From NCBI GenBank assembly GCA_022510725.1, contig JAFLSW010000001.1, forward strand, positions 1-64,000: 64,000 bases of DNA. The letters run 5' to 3'. Source of the stretch: Lachnospiraceae bacterium (GTDB lineage Bacteria; Bacillota; Clostridia; Lachnospirales; Lachnospiraceae). Below, piece by piece: positions 16,767-27,322 of this stretch. The notes beneath the pieces were generated by a model. It was not told the DNA's origin and ran no database searches. It worked only from the letters and a program-made list of their open reading frames with translations. Both the position numbers and the translations under genes were made by a program. The first letter of the stretch is position 1, and the number at the start of each line of letters is the position of its first letter.

Positions 16767-18770
16767 ATGAAGGATGAGGCAACCCAATTTAAACTGCATA
16801 GTGATTATCAGCCTACCGGAGACCAGCCCCAGGCTATTGCAAAACTGGTGGAAGGTTTCAAGGAAGGCTGTCAGTTCCAGACCCTTTTGGGTGCCACCGG
16901 TTCCGGTAAGACCTTTACTATGGCCAATGTGATCGCGGCATTAAATAAACCCACTTTGGTCATTGCTCACAATAAGACATTAGCCGGCCAGCTTTACGGA
17001 GAATTTAAAGAATATTTTCCGGAGAATGCGGTAGAGTATTTTGTGTCCTATTATGATTATTACCAGCCGGAGGCATATGTGCCTTCCACGGATACCTATA
17101 TAGAAAAGGATTCTTCCATTAATGATGAGATCGATAAGCTGCGGCTTTCCGCTACGGCCTCTTTGACGGAGCGGCGGGATGTGATCGTCGTTGCCAGCGT
17201 CTCCTGTATCTACGGACTGGGAAGCCCCGATGATTATATGGAGATGATGGTCTCCCTGCGTCCGGGAATGAACAAGGACAGGGATGATGTGATCAGGGAA
17301 TTGATCTCCATTCAGTATGAGCGACACGATCTGGATATACAGCGAAGCAGCTTTCGGGTAAGAGGAGATACTCTGGAGATCTATCCCGCAGAGGGCGGCG
17401 ATTTCCTGATTCGGGTGGAGTTTTTCGGAGACGAGATAGACAGGATCTGCCAGGTAGACCCCCTTCTTGGCAATGTCCATGCGGAGCTGAATCACATTAC
17501 CATCTTTCCTGCCTCCCATTATGTGGTGCCCCAGGAAAAGATCAATATTGCCTGCAAAAATATTGAAGCGGAGTTAGAAGAAAGGGTTCGTTACTTTAAG
17601 GGAGAAGATAAGCTGTTAGAAGCACAGCGGATCTCGGAACGGACCAATTTTGATATAGAGATGTTGCGGGAGACCGGCTTTTGTTCCGGTATTGAGAATT
17701 ATTCCAGGCATTTAAGCGGTATGCAGCCGGGGGAGCCTCCCCATACTTTGATGGATTTCTTTCGGGATGACTTTCTCATTATCGTGGACGAGTCCCACAT
17801 CACCATTCCCCAGATCCGAGGCATGTTTGCAGGTGACCGTTCCCGTAAGACTACTTTGGTGGAGTATGGTTTCCGACTGCCTTCTGCTTTGGATAACAGG
17901 CCTTTGTGTTTTGAAGAATTTGAAAGCAGGATCGATCAGATGATGTTTGTTTCCGCTACCCCTTCCGTTTATGAAGAGGATCACGAGATGTTTCGGGCGG
18001 AACAGATCATTCGTCCTACCGGGCTTTTGGATCCGGAGGTATTTGTCCGTCCCGTGGAAGGACAAATCGACGATCTGATCTCCGAGATCAGAAAGGAAAC
18101 GGACAATAAAAATAAAGTTTTGGTCACCACCCTGACCAAGCGAATGGCGGAAGATTTGACAGATTATATGAAGGAAGTAGGCATTCGGGTCAAATACCTT
18201 CACTCAGATATCGATACCTTGGAGCGGGCGGAGATCATCCGTGATATGCGTCTGGATGTGTTTGATGTGCTGGTGGGTATCAATCTGCTGAGAGAGGGTT
18301 TGGATATTCCGGAGATTTCTTTGGTGGCAATCCTGGATGCGGATAAGGAAGGCTTTCTTCGTTCCGCTACATCCCTGATCCAGACCATCGGCAGGGCGGC
18401 AAGAAACGCCGACGGCCATGTGGTCATGTATGCGGATACTATAACGGATTCCATGCGCATTGCATTGGATGAGACTGCAAGGCGTCGGGGTATTCAGATG
18501 GAATACAACAAAGAACATGGTATCACGCCTCAGACCATTAAAAAGGCAGTTAGGGATCTGATCAGCATTTCCAAGACGATTGCAAAGGAAGAGGTCCGGA
18601 TGGAGAAGGATCCGGAGTCCATGAGCAGGGAAGAATTAGAGAAGCTGATCGCAGATGTGACCAAGCAGATGAAGAAGGCAGCGGCGGAGCTGAACTTCGA
18701 AGCGGCGGCAGAGCTGCGTGATAAGATGGTAGATCTGAAAAAGCATCTGGAAGAGATGGATGAGGATTAA
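16767..18770 (+). CDS. uvrB: Excinuclease ABC subunit UvrB
   Basis: A 667-residue UvrB, the damage-verifying helicase-like subunit of nucleotide excision repair. Walker A is GATGSGKT (about residue 40), the damage-probing beta-hairpin is [21 protein letters not shown], and DEAD-like box [19 protein letters not shown] and QTIGRAARN follow. The C-terminal UVR motif ([13 protein letters not shown]) binds UvrC. uvrA follows 32 bases later. No uvrC is in the window. Confidence 0.97.
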   Translation: MKDEATQFKLHSDYQPTGDQPQAIAKLVEGFKEGCQFQTLLGATGSGKTFTMANVIAALNKPTLVIAHNKTLAGQLYGEFKEYFPENAVEYFVSYYDYYQPEAYVPSTDTYIEKDSSINDEIDKLRLSATASLTERRDVIVVASVSCIYGLGSPDDYMEMMVSLRPGMNKDRDDVIRELISIQYERHDLDIQRSSFRVRGDTLEIYPAEGGDFLIRVEFFGDEIDRICQVDPLLGNVHAELNHITIFPASHYVVPQEKINIACKNIEAELEERVRYFKGEDKLLEAQRISERTNFDIEMLRETGFCSGIENYSRHLSGMQPGEPPHTLMDFFRDDFLIIVDESHITIPQIRGMFAGDRSRKTTLVEYGFRLPSALDNRPLCFEEFESRIDQMMFVSATPSVYEEDHEMFRAEQIIRPTGLLDPEVFVRPVEGQIDDLISEIRKETDNKNKVLVTTLTKRMAEDLTDYMKEVGIRVKYLHSDIDTLERAEIIRDMRLDVFDVLVGINLLREGLDIPEISLVAILDADKEGFLRSATSLIQTIGRAARNADGHVVMYADTITDSMRIALDETARRRGIQMEYNKEHGITPQTIKKAVRDLISISKTIAKEEVRMEKDPESMSREELEKLIADVTKQMKKAAAELNFEAAAELRDKMVDLKKHLEEMDED

Positions 18771-18802
18771 GATAATAGAAAGAATTTGGCAGGAATTTGA
18801 AT

Positions 18803-21649
18803 ATGGCGAAAAGAGAACAGGAATTTATCAAAATACGAGGTGCCAGAGAGCACAATCTGAAAAATCTGGATCTGGACATTCCCAGAAATGAACTGGTGGT
18901 TTTAACCGGCCTTTCCGGCTCGGGTAAATCCTCCCTGGCATTTGATACCATTTATGCAGAAGGACAGCGGCGCTATATGGAGTCTCTGTCTTCTTATGCA
19001 AGACAGTTTTTGGGACAGATGGAAAAGCCTAATGTGGAAAAAATAGAGGGACTTTCTCCGGCAATTTCCATCGACCAGAAATCCACCAACCGGAATCCTC
19101 GTTCCACTGTGGGCACCGTGACGGAGGTATATGATTATTTCCGTCTGCTCTATGCCCGCATCGGCATTCCCCACTGTCCCAAGTGCGGCAGGGAGATTGC
19201 CAGACAGACTGTGGACCAGATGGTGGATCAGATCATGGCCCTTTCAGAAGGGACCAGGATACAGATCCTTTCTCCCATTGTCAGAGGAAGAAAAGGAGAG
19301 CACACCAAGGTTTTGGAGCGGGCAAAGAGAAGCGGCTATGTCCGTGTCCGGATCGACGGCAACCTTTTTGATCTGTCGGAAGAGATCAAGCTGGAAAAAA
19401 ATATCAAGCACAACATCGAGATCGTAGTGGACAGGCTTGTGATCAAGGAAGGAATAGAAAAGCGTCTGTCGGATTCGGTGGAAAACGCATTGGGGCTTTC
19501 GGAAGGACTGCTGTTTGTAGATGTATTAAAGGGAGAGCAGATGAACTTTTCCCAAAGCTTTTCCTGCCCCGACTGCGGCGTCAGCATAGATGAGATCGAA
19601 CCCAGAAGCTTTTCCTTTAATAATCCTTTCGGCGCCTGCCCGGATTGTTTCGGATTAGGATATAAGATGGAATTTGACGAGGAATTGATGATACCCGATA
19701 AAAGTCTTTCCATCAACGATGGCGCCATTGTGGTTATGGGATGGCAGTCCTGTAACACCAAGGGCAGCTTTACCAATGCTGTGTTAGAGGCTCTTGCAGA
19801 GGAATATCATTTTGACCTGGATACTCCTTTTGAAAAGTATCCCCAAAAAATTCACGATGTATTGATCTACGGTACTGATGGAAAAAAGGTCATGGTGGAA
19901 TATGAAGGCCAGAGAGGAAAGGGCGTTTATCCCATTGCCTTTGAAGGTCTGGTCAAAAGTGTACAGCGTCGTTACAGGGAGACCTCTTCGGAGATTACCA
20001 AAGCGGAATATGAAAGCTTTATGCGCATTACCCCCTGCCCTCTTTGTGGGGGAAAGCGTCTGAAACAGGAATCCCTGGCGGTAACGGTCTGTGATAAAAA
20101 TATCCATGAGATCACCTCCTACTCCATTGGGGACCTGTATGAGTTTTTACAGCATATGGAGCTAAGTGAGCAGCAAAAGCTGATCGGCAGCCAGATCTTA
20201 AAAGAGATTCGTGCCCGTATCGGTTTCTTAAAGGATGTAGGCTTGGAGTACCTTTCCCTTTCCAGGGGAACCGCTTCTTTGTCCGGCGGCGAAGCCCAGA
20301 GGATCCGCCTGGCGACTCAGATCGGTTCCGGTCTGGTGGGAGTCTGCTATATCCTGGATGAGCCCAGTATCGGCCTGCATCAGCGGGACAACGATAAGCT
20401 CCTTGCGGCCCTGAAAAATCTCAGAGACCTGGGCAATACCCTGATTGTGGTGGAACATGATGAGGATACCATGCTGGCAGCAGATTATGTGGTAGATATC
20501 GGACCCGGTGCGGGAAGCCACGGAGGCGAAGTCATAGCCTGCGGTACTGCAGAGGATATCATGAAGGTAAAGGAGAGCATAACAGGGCAGTACTTAAGCG
20601 GCGCGCTGCAGATCCCCATACCTGCAAAAAGAAGAAAACCCACGGGATTTTTAAAGATAAAGGGCGCAGCGGAAAATAACCTGAAAAATGTTGATGTGAA
20701 GATTCCTTTAGGCGTATTTACCTGTGTTACCGGCGTGTCCGGTTCCGGTAAATCTTCCCTGATCAATGAGATCCTATATAAGTCCTTAGCCAGAAAACTA
20801 AATCGGGCAAGGACGATTCCCGGCAAGCATAAGGGAATAGAGGGGGTGGAGCAGTTGGATAAGGTCATTGATATCGACCAGTCTCCCATCGGACGGACCC
20901 CTCGCTCCAATCCTGCCACCTATACCGGCGTCTTTGATATGATCAGAGATCTCTTTGCGGGAACGGTGGATGCCAAGGCAAAGGGATATAAGAAAGGCCG
21001 TTTCAGCTTTAATGTAAAGGGCGGCCGGTGCGAAGCCTGCAGCGGCGACGGTATCATCAAGATCGAGATGCACTTTTTGCCGGATGTCTATGTACCCTGT
21101 GAGGTATGTAAAGGAAAGCGTTATAACAGAGAAACCCTGGATGTCAGATATAAGGGGAAGAACATTTTTGATGTGCTGGATATGACTGTGGAAGAGGCAC
21201 TGCACTTTTTTGAAAATGTGCCTACCATCCGCAATAAGATCCAGACCCTGTATGATGTGGGACTTTCCTATGTGAAGCTGGGGCAGCCTTCCACCACTCT
21301 TTCCGGCGGAGAGGCACAGCGTATTAAACTGGCAACGGAGCTTTCCAGAAGGAGCACCGGCAAGACCATCTATATTCTGGACGAGCCTACTACGGGTCTG
21401 CACTTTGCAGATGTGCATAAGCTGGTAGAGATCCTGCACAGACTGGCGGAAGGCGGCAACACGGTAGTGGTCATCGAGCACAATCTGGATGTGATCAAGA
21501 CTGCAGACTATATCATCGATATGGGCCCGGAAGGCGGCGATGGCGGCGGCACTGTGGTTGCTACGGGAACGCCGGAGCAGATTGCAAAGGATAAGAACTC
21601 TTATACCGGGGTTTATATTGATAAGATGTTGAAGAAGGATAAAAAATGA
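18803..21649 (+). CDS. uvrA: Excinuclease ABC subunit UvrA
   Basis: A 948-residue UvrA, the dimeric ABC-type damage sensor. Two ATP sites are present: Walker [10 protein letters not shown] near residue 32 and GVSGSGKSS near 640, with signatures LSGGEAQR in both halves. Zinc-binding cysteine pairs occur at CPDCG, CPLCGGK and [33 protein letters not shown] is diagnostic. Base 18803 is chosen because GGCAGGAA lies seven bases before it; a TTG six bases upstream is less likely. It forms an operon with uvrB. Confidence 0.97.
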   Translation: MAKREQEFIKIRGAREHNLKNLDLDIPRNELVVLTGLSGSGKSSLAFDTIYAEGQRRYMESLSSYARQFLGQMEKPNVEKIEGLSPAISIDQKSTNRNPRSTVGTVTEVYDYFRLLYARIGIPHCPKCGREIARQTVDQMVDQIMALSEGTRIQILSPIVRGRKGEHTKVLERAKRSGYVRVRIDGNLFDLSEEIKLEKNIKHNIEIVVDRLVIKEGIEKRLSDSVENALGLSEGLLFVDVLKGEQMNFSQSFSCPDCGVSIDEIEPRSFSFNNPFGACPDCFGLGYKMEFDEELMIPDKSLSINDGAIVVMGWQSCNTKGSFTNAVLEALAEEYHFDLDTPFEKYPQKIHDVLIYGTDGKKVMVEYEGQRGKGVYPIAFEGLVKSVQRRYRETSSEITKAEYESFMRITPCPLCGGKRLKQESLAVTVCDKNIHEITSYSIGDLYEFLQHMELSEQQKLIGSQILKEIRARIGFLKDVGLEYLSLSRGTASLSGGEAQRIRLATQIGSGLVGVCYILDEPSIGLHQRDNDKLLAALKNLRDLGNTLIVVEHDEDTMLAADYVVDIGPGAGSHGGEVIACGTAEDIMKVKESITGQYLSGALQIPIPAKRRKPTGFLKIKGAAENNLKNVDVKIPLGVFTCVTGVSGSGKSSLINEILYKSLARKLNRARTIPGKHKGIEGVEQLDKVIDIDQSPIGRTPRSNPATYTGVFDMIRDLFAGTVDAKAKGYKKGRFSFNVKGGRCEACSGDGIIKIEMHFLPDVYVPCEVCKGKRYNRETLDVRYKGKNIFDVLDMTVEEALHFFENVPTIRNKIQTLYDVGLSYVKLGQPSTTLSGGEAQRIKLATELSRRSTGKTIYILDEPTTGLHFADVHKLVEILHRLAEGGNTVVVIEHNLDVIKTADYIIDMGPEGGDGGGTVVATGTPEQIAKDKNSYTGVYIDKMLKKDKK

Positions 21650-21659
21650 AAATCCCCTA

Positions 21660-21687
21660 TAAAGTTTTCTCCTTTCCAAGCCGATAT
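21660..21687 (+). promoter_or_regulatory. Sigma-28 (FliA/SigD)-type promoter
   Basis: TAAAGTTT (21660-21667) and GCCGATAT (21680-21687), 12 bases apart, match the sigma-28 consensus (TAAA-N15-GCCGATAT; here N16). The following TATAAT (21685-21690) has no good sigma-A -35. The predicted start near 21695 is immediately upstream of an intrinsic terminator, and the flagellar rod genes flhO/flhP/flgJ follow mbl about 1.2 kb on. Confidence 0.7.
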
Positions 21688-21700
21688 AATATCTAGCACG

Positions 21701-21751
21701 GATGCGCAGAAAAATAAGCGAAAGGAATCGCTTGGATTTCTGCGTATTTTT
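21701..21751 (+). terminator. Two-tier intrinsic terminator between uvrA and mbl
   Basis: Outer stem GCGCAGAAA/TTTCTGCGT (21704-21712 with 21737-21745, extendable by A-T pairs) and inner stem AAGCGA/TCGCTT (21716-21721 with 21728-21733) stack into one long hairpin followed by five T. It ends the uvrBA transcript and would also stop RNA from the sigma-28 promoter just upstream. Confidence 0.88.
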
Positions 21752-21800
21752 ATATTTCTACATATTTTTTAGAAAAAAACAGGAAATCCTATAAAACCCT

Positions 21801-21829
21801 TTGAAAAACCGCATGAAGTGAGTTATAAT
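21801..21829 (+). promoter_or_regulatory. Sigma-A promoter of mbl
   Basis: -35 TTGAAA (21801-21806), 17-base spacer, -10 TATAAT (21824-21829), giving a leader of about 70 bases before the mbl start. Confidence 0.85.
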
Positions 21830-21904
21830 ATAAAGGCATGTTAAATTGCACTTAATTTCATTTCATGATAGATCATTAAAAGGAAAGGATAAGGGATTAG
21901 TAGG

Positions 21905-22900
21905 ATGAAGTATACGGATATCGGAATTGATTTGGGAACAGCCAGTATTCTGGTTTATATAAGAGGCAAAGGCGTCGTATTAAAAGAGCCCAGTGTTGTG
22001 GCTTTTGACAGGGATACCAACAAGATCAGAGCCATCGGCGAAGATGCCAGACTGATGCTTGGTCGTACACCGGGCAACATCATGGCCATCAGACCTTTGC
22101 GTCAGGGCGTTATTTCTGATTATACTGTAACAGAGAAGATGATGAAATATTTTATCCAGAAGGCTCTGGGTAAAAAATCCTTTCGGAAACCCCGTATTGT
22201 GGTCTGTGTACCCAGCGGTGTGACAGAAGTAGAAAAGAAAGCGGTAGAGGACGCCACCTACGAAGCAGGCGCAAGAGATGTTTCTCTGATTGAAGAGCCT
22301 ATTGCAGCAGCAATCGGTGCAGGCATCGATATTTCCAAGCCTTGCGGTAACATGATCGTAGATATCGGCGGCGGTACGACAGATGTGGCTGTCATTTCCT
22401 TAAACGGCACCGTAGTCAGCGCTTCCATTAAAGTGGCAGGAGACGATTTTGACGAAGCCATTGTCCGCTATATGAGAAAGAAACATAATCTTCTGATCGG
22501 TGAAAGAACCGCAGAAGATTTAAAGATAAAGATCGGCTGTGCTTACAAGCGTCCGGAAGTGGACACCATGGAAGTCAGGGGTCGTAACCTGGTAACGGGT
22601 CTTCCCAGAACCGTAAAGGTTACCTCCGAGGAGACAGAAGAAGCTCTTCGCGAGACAACGGCACAGATCATTGAGACCATCCACAGCGTATTGGAAAAGA
22701 CTCCTCCGGAGTTGGCAGCGGATATTGCCGACAGGGGTATCGTGCTGACAGGCGGCGGCAGTTTATTACGGGGATTAGAAGAACTGATCGAGGTCAAGAC
22801 CGGGATCAACACCATGACTGCAGAAGACCCCATGACCTGCGTCGCTGTAGGTACAGGAAAATATGTTGAGATTTTAGCTGATTTTAAAGGCGAATATTAA
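21905..22900 (+). CDS. mbl: Rod shape-determining actin homologue MreB/Mbl
   Basis: A 331-residue bacterial actin that polymerises under the membrane and guides side-wall synthesis. ATPase motifs: phosphate-1 DIGIDLGTASILVY at the N-terminus, IEEPIAAAIGAG, phosphate-2 VDIGGGTTDVAVIS near residue 158, and the adenosine motif GIVLTGGGSLLRGLEEL near 280. The symbol mbl is preferred because flhO and flhP follow, as in Bacillus, where mbl-flhO-flhP form a cluster. By sequence alone, MreB and Mbl are hard to separate. No mreC/mreD is nearby. Confidence 0.9.
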   Translation: MKYTDIGIDLGTASILVYIRGKGVVLKEPSVVAFDRDTNKIRAIGEDARLMLGRTPGNIMAIRPLRQGVISDYTVTEKMMKYFIQKALGKKSFRKPRIVVCVPSGVTEVEKKAVEDATYEAGARDVSLIEEPIAAAIGAGIDISKPCGNMIVDIGGGTTDVAVISLNGTVVSASIKVAGDDFDEAIVRYMRKKHNLLIGERTAEDLKIKIGCAYKRPEVDTMEVRGRNLVTGLPRTVKVTSEETEEALRETTAQIIETIHSVLEKTPPELAADIADRGIVLTGGGSLLRGLEELIEVKTGINTMTAEDPMTCVAVGTGKYVEILADFKGEY

Positions 22901-22936
22901 TATCTGATTGATCCGGATCGGATCGGGAGGTTTTAC

Positions 22937-23710
22937 ATGGTAAAAGGATTATATACTGCTTATACCGGTATGCTGAACCAACAGAATAAGATGGATGTGC
23001 TTGCCAACAATCTGGCAAACGCTGCTACCACAGGCTTTAAGAAGGAAGGATCTACCAGCCAGGCTTTTGATACCATGCTGGCATATAAGATCAAAGATCA
23101 GTCTGTGGGCGTCCGTGCTCAGCGCATCGGCACCATGAATCTGGGTGTAAAGATCGGAGAAAATTATGTGGATTATTCCCAGGGACCTTTTAAACTGACG
23201 GATAATACTTACGATCTGGCAATTTCCGGTAACGGATTTTTCTGTGTAGAGTTTACCAGTAAGTCAGGCGATCGGAGCATTAAATATACCAGGGACGGTT
23301 CCTTTACCTTGAATGTAGACGGATATCTGGTAACAAAGGATGGAGATTACCTGTTGGATACAAATGGCCAGCGGATACGATTGGATCCTTTAAGTACTAC
23401 CAGCATTGATCAGAGTGGTGCCATTTATCAGAATGACAGATTGATCACTACCATTCGCCTTCAGGATTTTGCAGATTACAATTATTTGGAGCATTACGGT
23501 GAAAACTATTATCAGCCTGTAGAAGGGTTTGAATTTGCAGATGCAGACGGATCCATTATTGAGGGCTATCTGGAAGCATCCAATGTACAGGTTGTTTCGG
23601 AAATGGTCAATCTGATCAGTGTGACCAGAGCTTATGAAAGCAATCAGAAATTGATTCAGACGATTGATTCTACTTTAGATAAAGCAGTTAACCAGCTTGG
23701 CTCAGTATAG
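22937..23710 (+). CDS. flhO: Flagellar hook-basal body rod protein (FlgF/FlhO-like)
   Basis: A 257-residue axial rod protein exported by the flagellar type III apparatus. The N-terminal rod motif is GLYTAYTGMLNQQNKMDVLANNLANAATTGFKKE-like (residues 4-38, with the ANNLANA core), FAISGNGFFCV lies in the middle, and the C-terminal motif is SNVQVVSEMVNLISVTRAYE. GGGAGG lies six bases before the start. It is 36 bases after mbl and 12 before flhP. Confidence 0.92.
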   Translation: MVKGLYTAYTGMLNQQNKMDVLANNLANAATTGFKKEGSTSQAFDTMLAYKIKDQSVGVRAQRIGTMNLGVKIGENYVDYSQGPFKLTDNTYDLAISGNGFFCVEFTSKSGDRSIKYTRDGSFTLNVDGYLVTKDGDYLLDTNGQRIRLDPLSTTSIDQSGAIYQNDRLITTIRLQDFADYNYLEHYGENYYQPVEGFEFADADGSIIEGYLEASNVQVVSEMVNLISVTRAYESNQKLIQTIDSTLDKAVNQLGSV

Positions 23711-23722
23711 GAGGAATAGAAA

Positions 23723-24544
23723 ATGGTAAGATCTTTATGGTCGGCGGCAACAGGTATGATCGCCCAGCAGACAAATGTGGATACCATATCCAATAACCTG
23801 GCAAATGTAAATACGGCAGGATATAAGACAGAGATAGCAGAATTTAAGAGTCTGTTATACCAAAATCTTCAGACCAGGACTACTACTGCCAATGGTGAAA
23901 GAAAGCCCATCAGCGCACAGGTGGGTCTGGGCGTTCGGAATTCCTCTATTACCTCTATTTTCAGACAGGGTAATTTTTATGAATCCACCAGCACCAGCGC
24001 ATTTGCTATTGATGGAGAAGGTTTCTTTGCAGTAAGAAGCTATACCGGAGAGATTCAGTATACCAGAAACGGTAACTTTAACTGGTCTGTAGGAAATAGC
24101 GGTAACTTGGAGCTGACTACCTCAGATGGTCAGCAGGTACTGGATATCAATGGAAGACCCATTGCCATTCCTGCCAATTTTAAGACTTCTGAGGTGACCA
24201 TCACTGCAGATGGGCAGGTTTGCTATCCTGATGAGAATAATAATCCCCAGCCTTTGGGCATGACCATTGGTCTGTTCCAGTTCCAGAACCCTGCAGGTCT
24301 GGATAAGGTTGGTTCCAGTAACTACAGAGTGACTGCGGCCAGCGGTGCAGCCATCAATGAAGCAACCACGAACATCGCTATTAGACGAAGCGGACTGGTT
24401 CAAGGCTACATAGAAGGTTCCAATGTACAGGTAGTAGATGAAATGGTAAATCTGATCATAGCACAGCGTGCATATGAAATGAATTCCAAGGTTATTCAGG
24501 CATCTGACGATATGATGGGTCAGGCTAACCAGTTGAGAAGCTAA
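23723..24544 (+). CDS. flgG: Flagellar distal rod protein FlgG/FlhP-like
   Basis: A 273-residue FlgG-type rod protein. N-terminal LWSAATGMIAQQTNVDTISNNLANVNTAGYK, then FAIDGEGFFAV, and C-terminal NVQVVDEMVNLIIAQRAYEMNSKVIQ. Length is typical for FlgG (about 260). Its order with the previous gene matches Bacillus flhO-flhP. It has a strong GGAGGA ribosome site. Confidence 0.93.
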   Translation: MVRSLWSAATGMIAQQTNVDTISNNLANVNTAGYKTEIAEFKSLLYQNLQTRTTTANGERKPISAQVGLGVRNSSITSIFRQGNFYESTSTSAFAIDGEGFFAVRSYTGEIQYTRNGNFNWSVGNSGNLELTTSDGQQVLDINGRPIAIPANFKTSEVTITADGQVCYPDENNNPQPLGMTIGLFQFQNPAGLDKVGSSNYRVTAASGAAINEATTNIAIRRSGLVQGYIEGSNVQVVDEMVNLIIAQRAYEMNSKVIQASDDMMGQANQLRS

Positions 24545-24557
24545 GAGGTGAATTGAT

Positions 24558-24911
24558 ATGGATATAAGCGGTTTAATGGGCAGTTATTTTGATACTGCTG
24601 CAAGCGGAATTTCCCAGTCGGGCAATAAGATCTCCCAAATGACGGAGGAAGAGATCAAGCAAAAATCCGATGACGAACTGATGGAAGTCTGCAAGGAGTT
24701 TGAGTCTTACTTCTTAGAACAGGTCTTTAAAGAGATGGCAAAGTCTGTTGAAGTCTTCAAGGGTGATGATGAGGATGATTCTACTTCCAAAATGGTAGAT
24801 TTCTTTAAGGAGAACACCATTGCAGAACTGGCAAGCCAATCCACAGACAGGAACAGCTTGGGTTTGGCACAGATGCTTTACGAGCAGATGAAACGCAATT
24901 ACAATCTGTAA
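24558..24911 (+). CDS. flgJ: Rod-binding protein, FlgJ N-terminal type
   Basis: A 117-residue protein equal to the N-terminal rod-capping domain of FlgJ only: DELMEVCKEFESYFLEQVFKEMAKSVE and the ending LAQMLYEQMKRNYNL. It has no muramidase domain, as is usual in Gram-positives, where the peptidoglycan hole is made by another enzyme. It lies 13 bases after flgG in the same operon. Confidence 0.88.
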   Translation: MDISGLMGSYFDTAASGISQSGNKISQMTEEEIKQKSDDELMEVCKEFESYFLEQVFKEMAKSVEVFKGDDEDDSTSKMVDFFKENTIAELASQSTDRNSLGLAQMLYEQMKRNYNL

Positions 24912-24986
24912 GCAAAAATGAATATCTGGGGCTGCTATAGTAGGAAAGGGTATGATGATACAATTTCCGAATATGGCGGTCTCTTT

Positions 24987-25014
24987 TTGCGTGAGAAGAG
25001 TTTTGTGTTAGAAT
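24987..25014 (+). promoter_or_regulatory. Probable promoter of recD2
   Basis: -35 TTGCGT (24987-24992), 16-base spacer, -10 TAGAAT (25009-25014). No terminator is visible between flgJ and recD2, so read-through from the flagellar operon is possible too. Confidence 0.5.
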
Positions 25015-25045
25015 TAGAAAGGAAAATAAGCGCCGGGAGAAACGG

Positions 25046-27322
25046 ATGATGGACAAAGCAATAATTCTGGGATATGTGGAGCATATCATATACCGCAATG
25101 CGGAAAACGGTTATACAGTCATGACGGTAAGCGATGAAAAAGAAGAATGGACAGTTACCGGTATGCTCCGAGGGGTAGAAGAAGGAGAACGGATCCGGAT
25201 AGAGGGTTTCTACAAGGAGCATCCCAGTTATGGGGTACAGATTCAGGTGGAAAGTTATGAAGTTCTGCCCCTTGATGATCTGAAAAGCATAGAGCGGTAT
25301 CTGGGATCCGGTGCCATTAAAGGTGTGGGAGAAAAATTGGCTGCACGGATCGTGAAGACTTTTGGAGAAGACACCTTTCGAGTCATTGAGGAGGAACCCC
25401 AAAGCCTTACCCGGATCAAGGGCATCAGTGAAAGAATTGCCAGGGAAATCGCAGAACAGGTCTATGAAAAGAGGGAAATGCGCCGCGCTATGCTGTTTCT
25501 GCAAGAATTGGGTATAGCGGATAAGCTGGCGGTCAAAATATATGAAAAGTACGGGGATAGCATGTATGACATGATCCGTACCAATCCCTATAAAATGGCA
25601 GAGGATATAGAGGGGATCGGCTTTAAAAGAGCGGATGAAATAGCCAAAAATGCAGGTATTTTGGTAGATTCTGAGTATCGCATCCGATGCGGGCTGTTGT
25701 ATGCTTTATCTCAGGGACTTTTGGCAGGACATACCTGTCTGCCCCAGGAAGAATTAGAACGATATGCCTGTGAGCTTCTGGGACTGGATACCGGAGAAAT
25801 AACGCCTCAGCTTAGTAATCTGGTTATGGAACATAAGGTTGTTGTCAGGCAGGAAGCATCAGACGGAATTATGTATTATTACAGCCCGTCAGCCTATCGA
25901 GCAGAAAACCAGTGTGCAGCTCTTTTACAGGAACTGGATATCCGGTTTTTTGAAGAGGGAGAAGGCTATCTGACCAAAGAAGAGAGCTTGATCTATGACA
26001 AGATCCAAAAACTGGAGGATGAAACGGGAATCATTCTGGATGAGTTGCAGAAACTGGCTGTACTAAAGGCGATCCAGCACGGTGTCACAGTGCTGACAGG
26101 CGGACCCGGAACGGGTAAGACCACCACCATCCATATGATCCTACGCTACTTTGAGAGAGAGCAGATGGATATTGAACTGGCGGCGCCTACGGGAAGGGCG
26201 GCAAAGCGCATGAGCGAAGCCTGTGGCATGGAAGCCCGGACCATTCACCGGATGCTGGAGGTTTCCGGCGGAGGTGAAGATGGAAGGACAGCAGGTTTTG
26301 GCAGAGATATGAATTATCCTTTAGAGGCAGATGTGATCATAGTGGACGAAATGTCTATGGTAGATATTTTCTTGTTTCAAGCATTGTTGTCTGCCATTCC
26401 CAAGGGATCCAGGCTGATCATGGTAGGGGATATGGATCAGCTGCCAAGCGTAGGACCCGGTTGTGTGTTGAAAGATATCATAGACAGCAATGCTTATGCC
26501 ACTGTGATCCTGAACAAAATTTTCAGACAGGCAGCCCAGAGCGATATTGTCATGAATGCCCATAGGATCCATGACGGACAGCCGTTGCAGGTCAATAATA
26601 AAGAAAGTAAGGATTTCTATTTTCTGGAAAGAGATGAGACGAATATGATATATAACAATATTGTTCATCTTGTTACAGATCGACTGCCAAGATATGTAGG
26701 AGCGTCGCCTTTGGATGTCCAGGTTTTAACGCCTATGAAAAAAGGTCCTGTCGGAGTGGAAGCGTTAAATGAGATCCTTCAGAAATACATCAATCCCAAG
26801 TCGGAAGGAAAGCGGGAGCGTTTATTTGGGAACTTGCTCCTTCGGGAGGGGGACAAGGTCATGCAGACCAAAAATAATTATAAGCTGGAGTGGGAAATAC
26901 GGGGGAAATATCAGCTTGTGCAGCAAAAAGGTCAGGGTGTGTTTAATGGGGATATGGGAATCGTGAAGGAAATTAACGAGTATGCTGCCCTGGTCACAGT
27001 AGAGTTTGACGAAGGGAGACTGGTGGACTACCGTTTTGAAGAGGTTTCCGAACTGGAATTGGCCTATGCCATTACCATTCACAAGTCGCAGGGGAGCGAG
27101 TATCCGGCTGTTGTCATTGCATTGTCAGGGGTACCCGGGCTATTGATTTATCGGAACCTTTTGTATACGGCTGTAACGCGAGCCAAACAATGCGTGACTA
27201 TCTTGGGAAGCGGTAGGATCCTGGAGTTGATGATACAGGGAGAGAATAAGCAGAAACGGTATACGGGGTTAAAAAGCAGAATTATAGAAATGGAGAGAAG
27301 GCACGGAAAGGATCGGGATTGA
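25046..27322 (+). CDS. recD2: RecD2-type ATP-dependent DNA helicase
   Basis: A 758-residue SF1B 5'-3' helicase of the RecD2 class, which acts without RecBC in repair and replication-fork maintenance. N-terminal OB-like part (VEHIIYRNAENGYTVMTV), helix-hairpin-helix region (GSGAIKGVGEKLAARI, RIKGISERIA), Walker A LTGGPGTGKTTT near residue 352, Walker B IIVDEMSMVD, and C-terminal AYAITIHKSQGSEYP and YTAVTRAK. Length fits RecD2 (720-800) and excludes the shorter RecBCD RecD. The comF gene overlaps its stop. Confidence 0.95.
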   Translation: MMDKAIILGYVEHIIYRNAENGYTVMTVSDEKEEWTVTGMLRGVEEGERIRIEGFYKEHPSYGVQIQVESYEVLPLDDLKSIERYLGSGAIKGVGEKLAARIVKTFGEDTFRVIEEEPQSLTRIKGISERIAREIAEQVYEKREMRRAMLFLQELGIADKLAVKIYEKYGDSMYDMIRTNPYKMAEDIEGIGFKRADEIAKNAGILVDSEYRIRCGLLYALSQGLLAGHTCLPQEELERYACELLGLDTGEITPQLSNLVMEHKVVVRQEASDGIMYYYSPSAYRAENQCAALLQELDIRFFEEGEGYLTKEESLIYDKIQKLEDETGIILDELQKLAVLKAIQHGVTVLTGGPGTGKTTTIHMILRYFEREQMDIELAAPTGRAAKRMSEACGMEARTIHRMLEVSGGGEDGRTAGFGRDMNYPLEADVIIVDEMSMVDIFLFQALLSAIPKGSRLIMVGDMDQLPSVGPGCVLKDIIDSNAYATVILNKIFRQAAQSDIVMNAHRIHDGQPLQVNNKESKDFYFLERDETNMIYNNIVHLVTDRLPRYVGASPLDVQVLTPMKKGPVGVEALNEILQKYINPKSEGKRERLFGNLLLREGDKVMQTKNNYKLEWEIRGKYQLVQQKGQGVFNGDMGIVKEINEYAALVTVEFDEGRLVDYRFEEVSELELAYAITIHKSQGSEYPAVVIALSGVPGLLIYRNLLYTAVTRAKQCVTILGSGRILELMIQGENKQKRYTGLKSRIIEMERRHGKDRD

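Noticed and set aside
20798-21679. Long minus-strand frame over uvrA
   Set aside because: A shadow of strong codon bias in uvrA; no ribosome site or family motif.
21685-21690. TATAAT as a sigma-A -10 between uvrA and mbl
   Set aside because: The matching -35 is AAGTTT, whereas the sigma-28 boxes match in both halves; the sigma-28 reading is preferred.
24918-25049. 43-codon open reading frame whose TGA overlaps the recD2 start as ATGATG
   Set aside because: No ribosome site before its ATG, it spans the predicted recD2 promoter, and I cannot relate it to a family. The overlap is probably chance.
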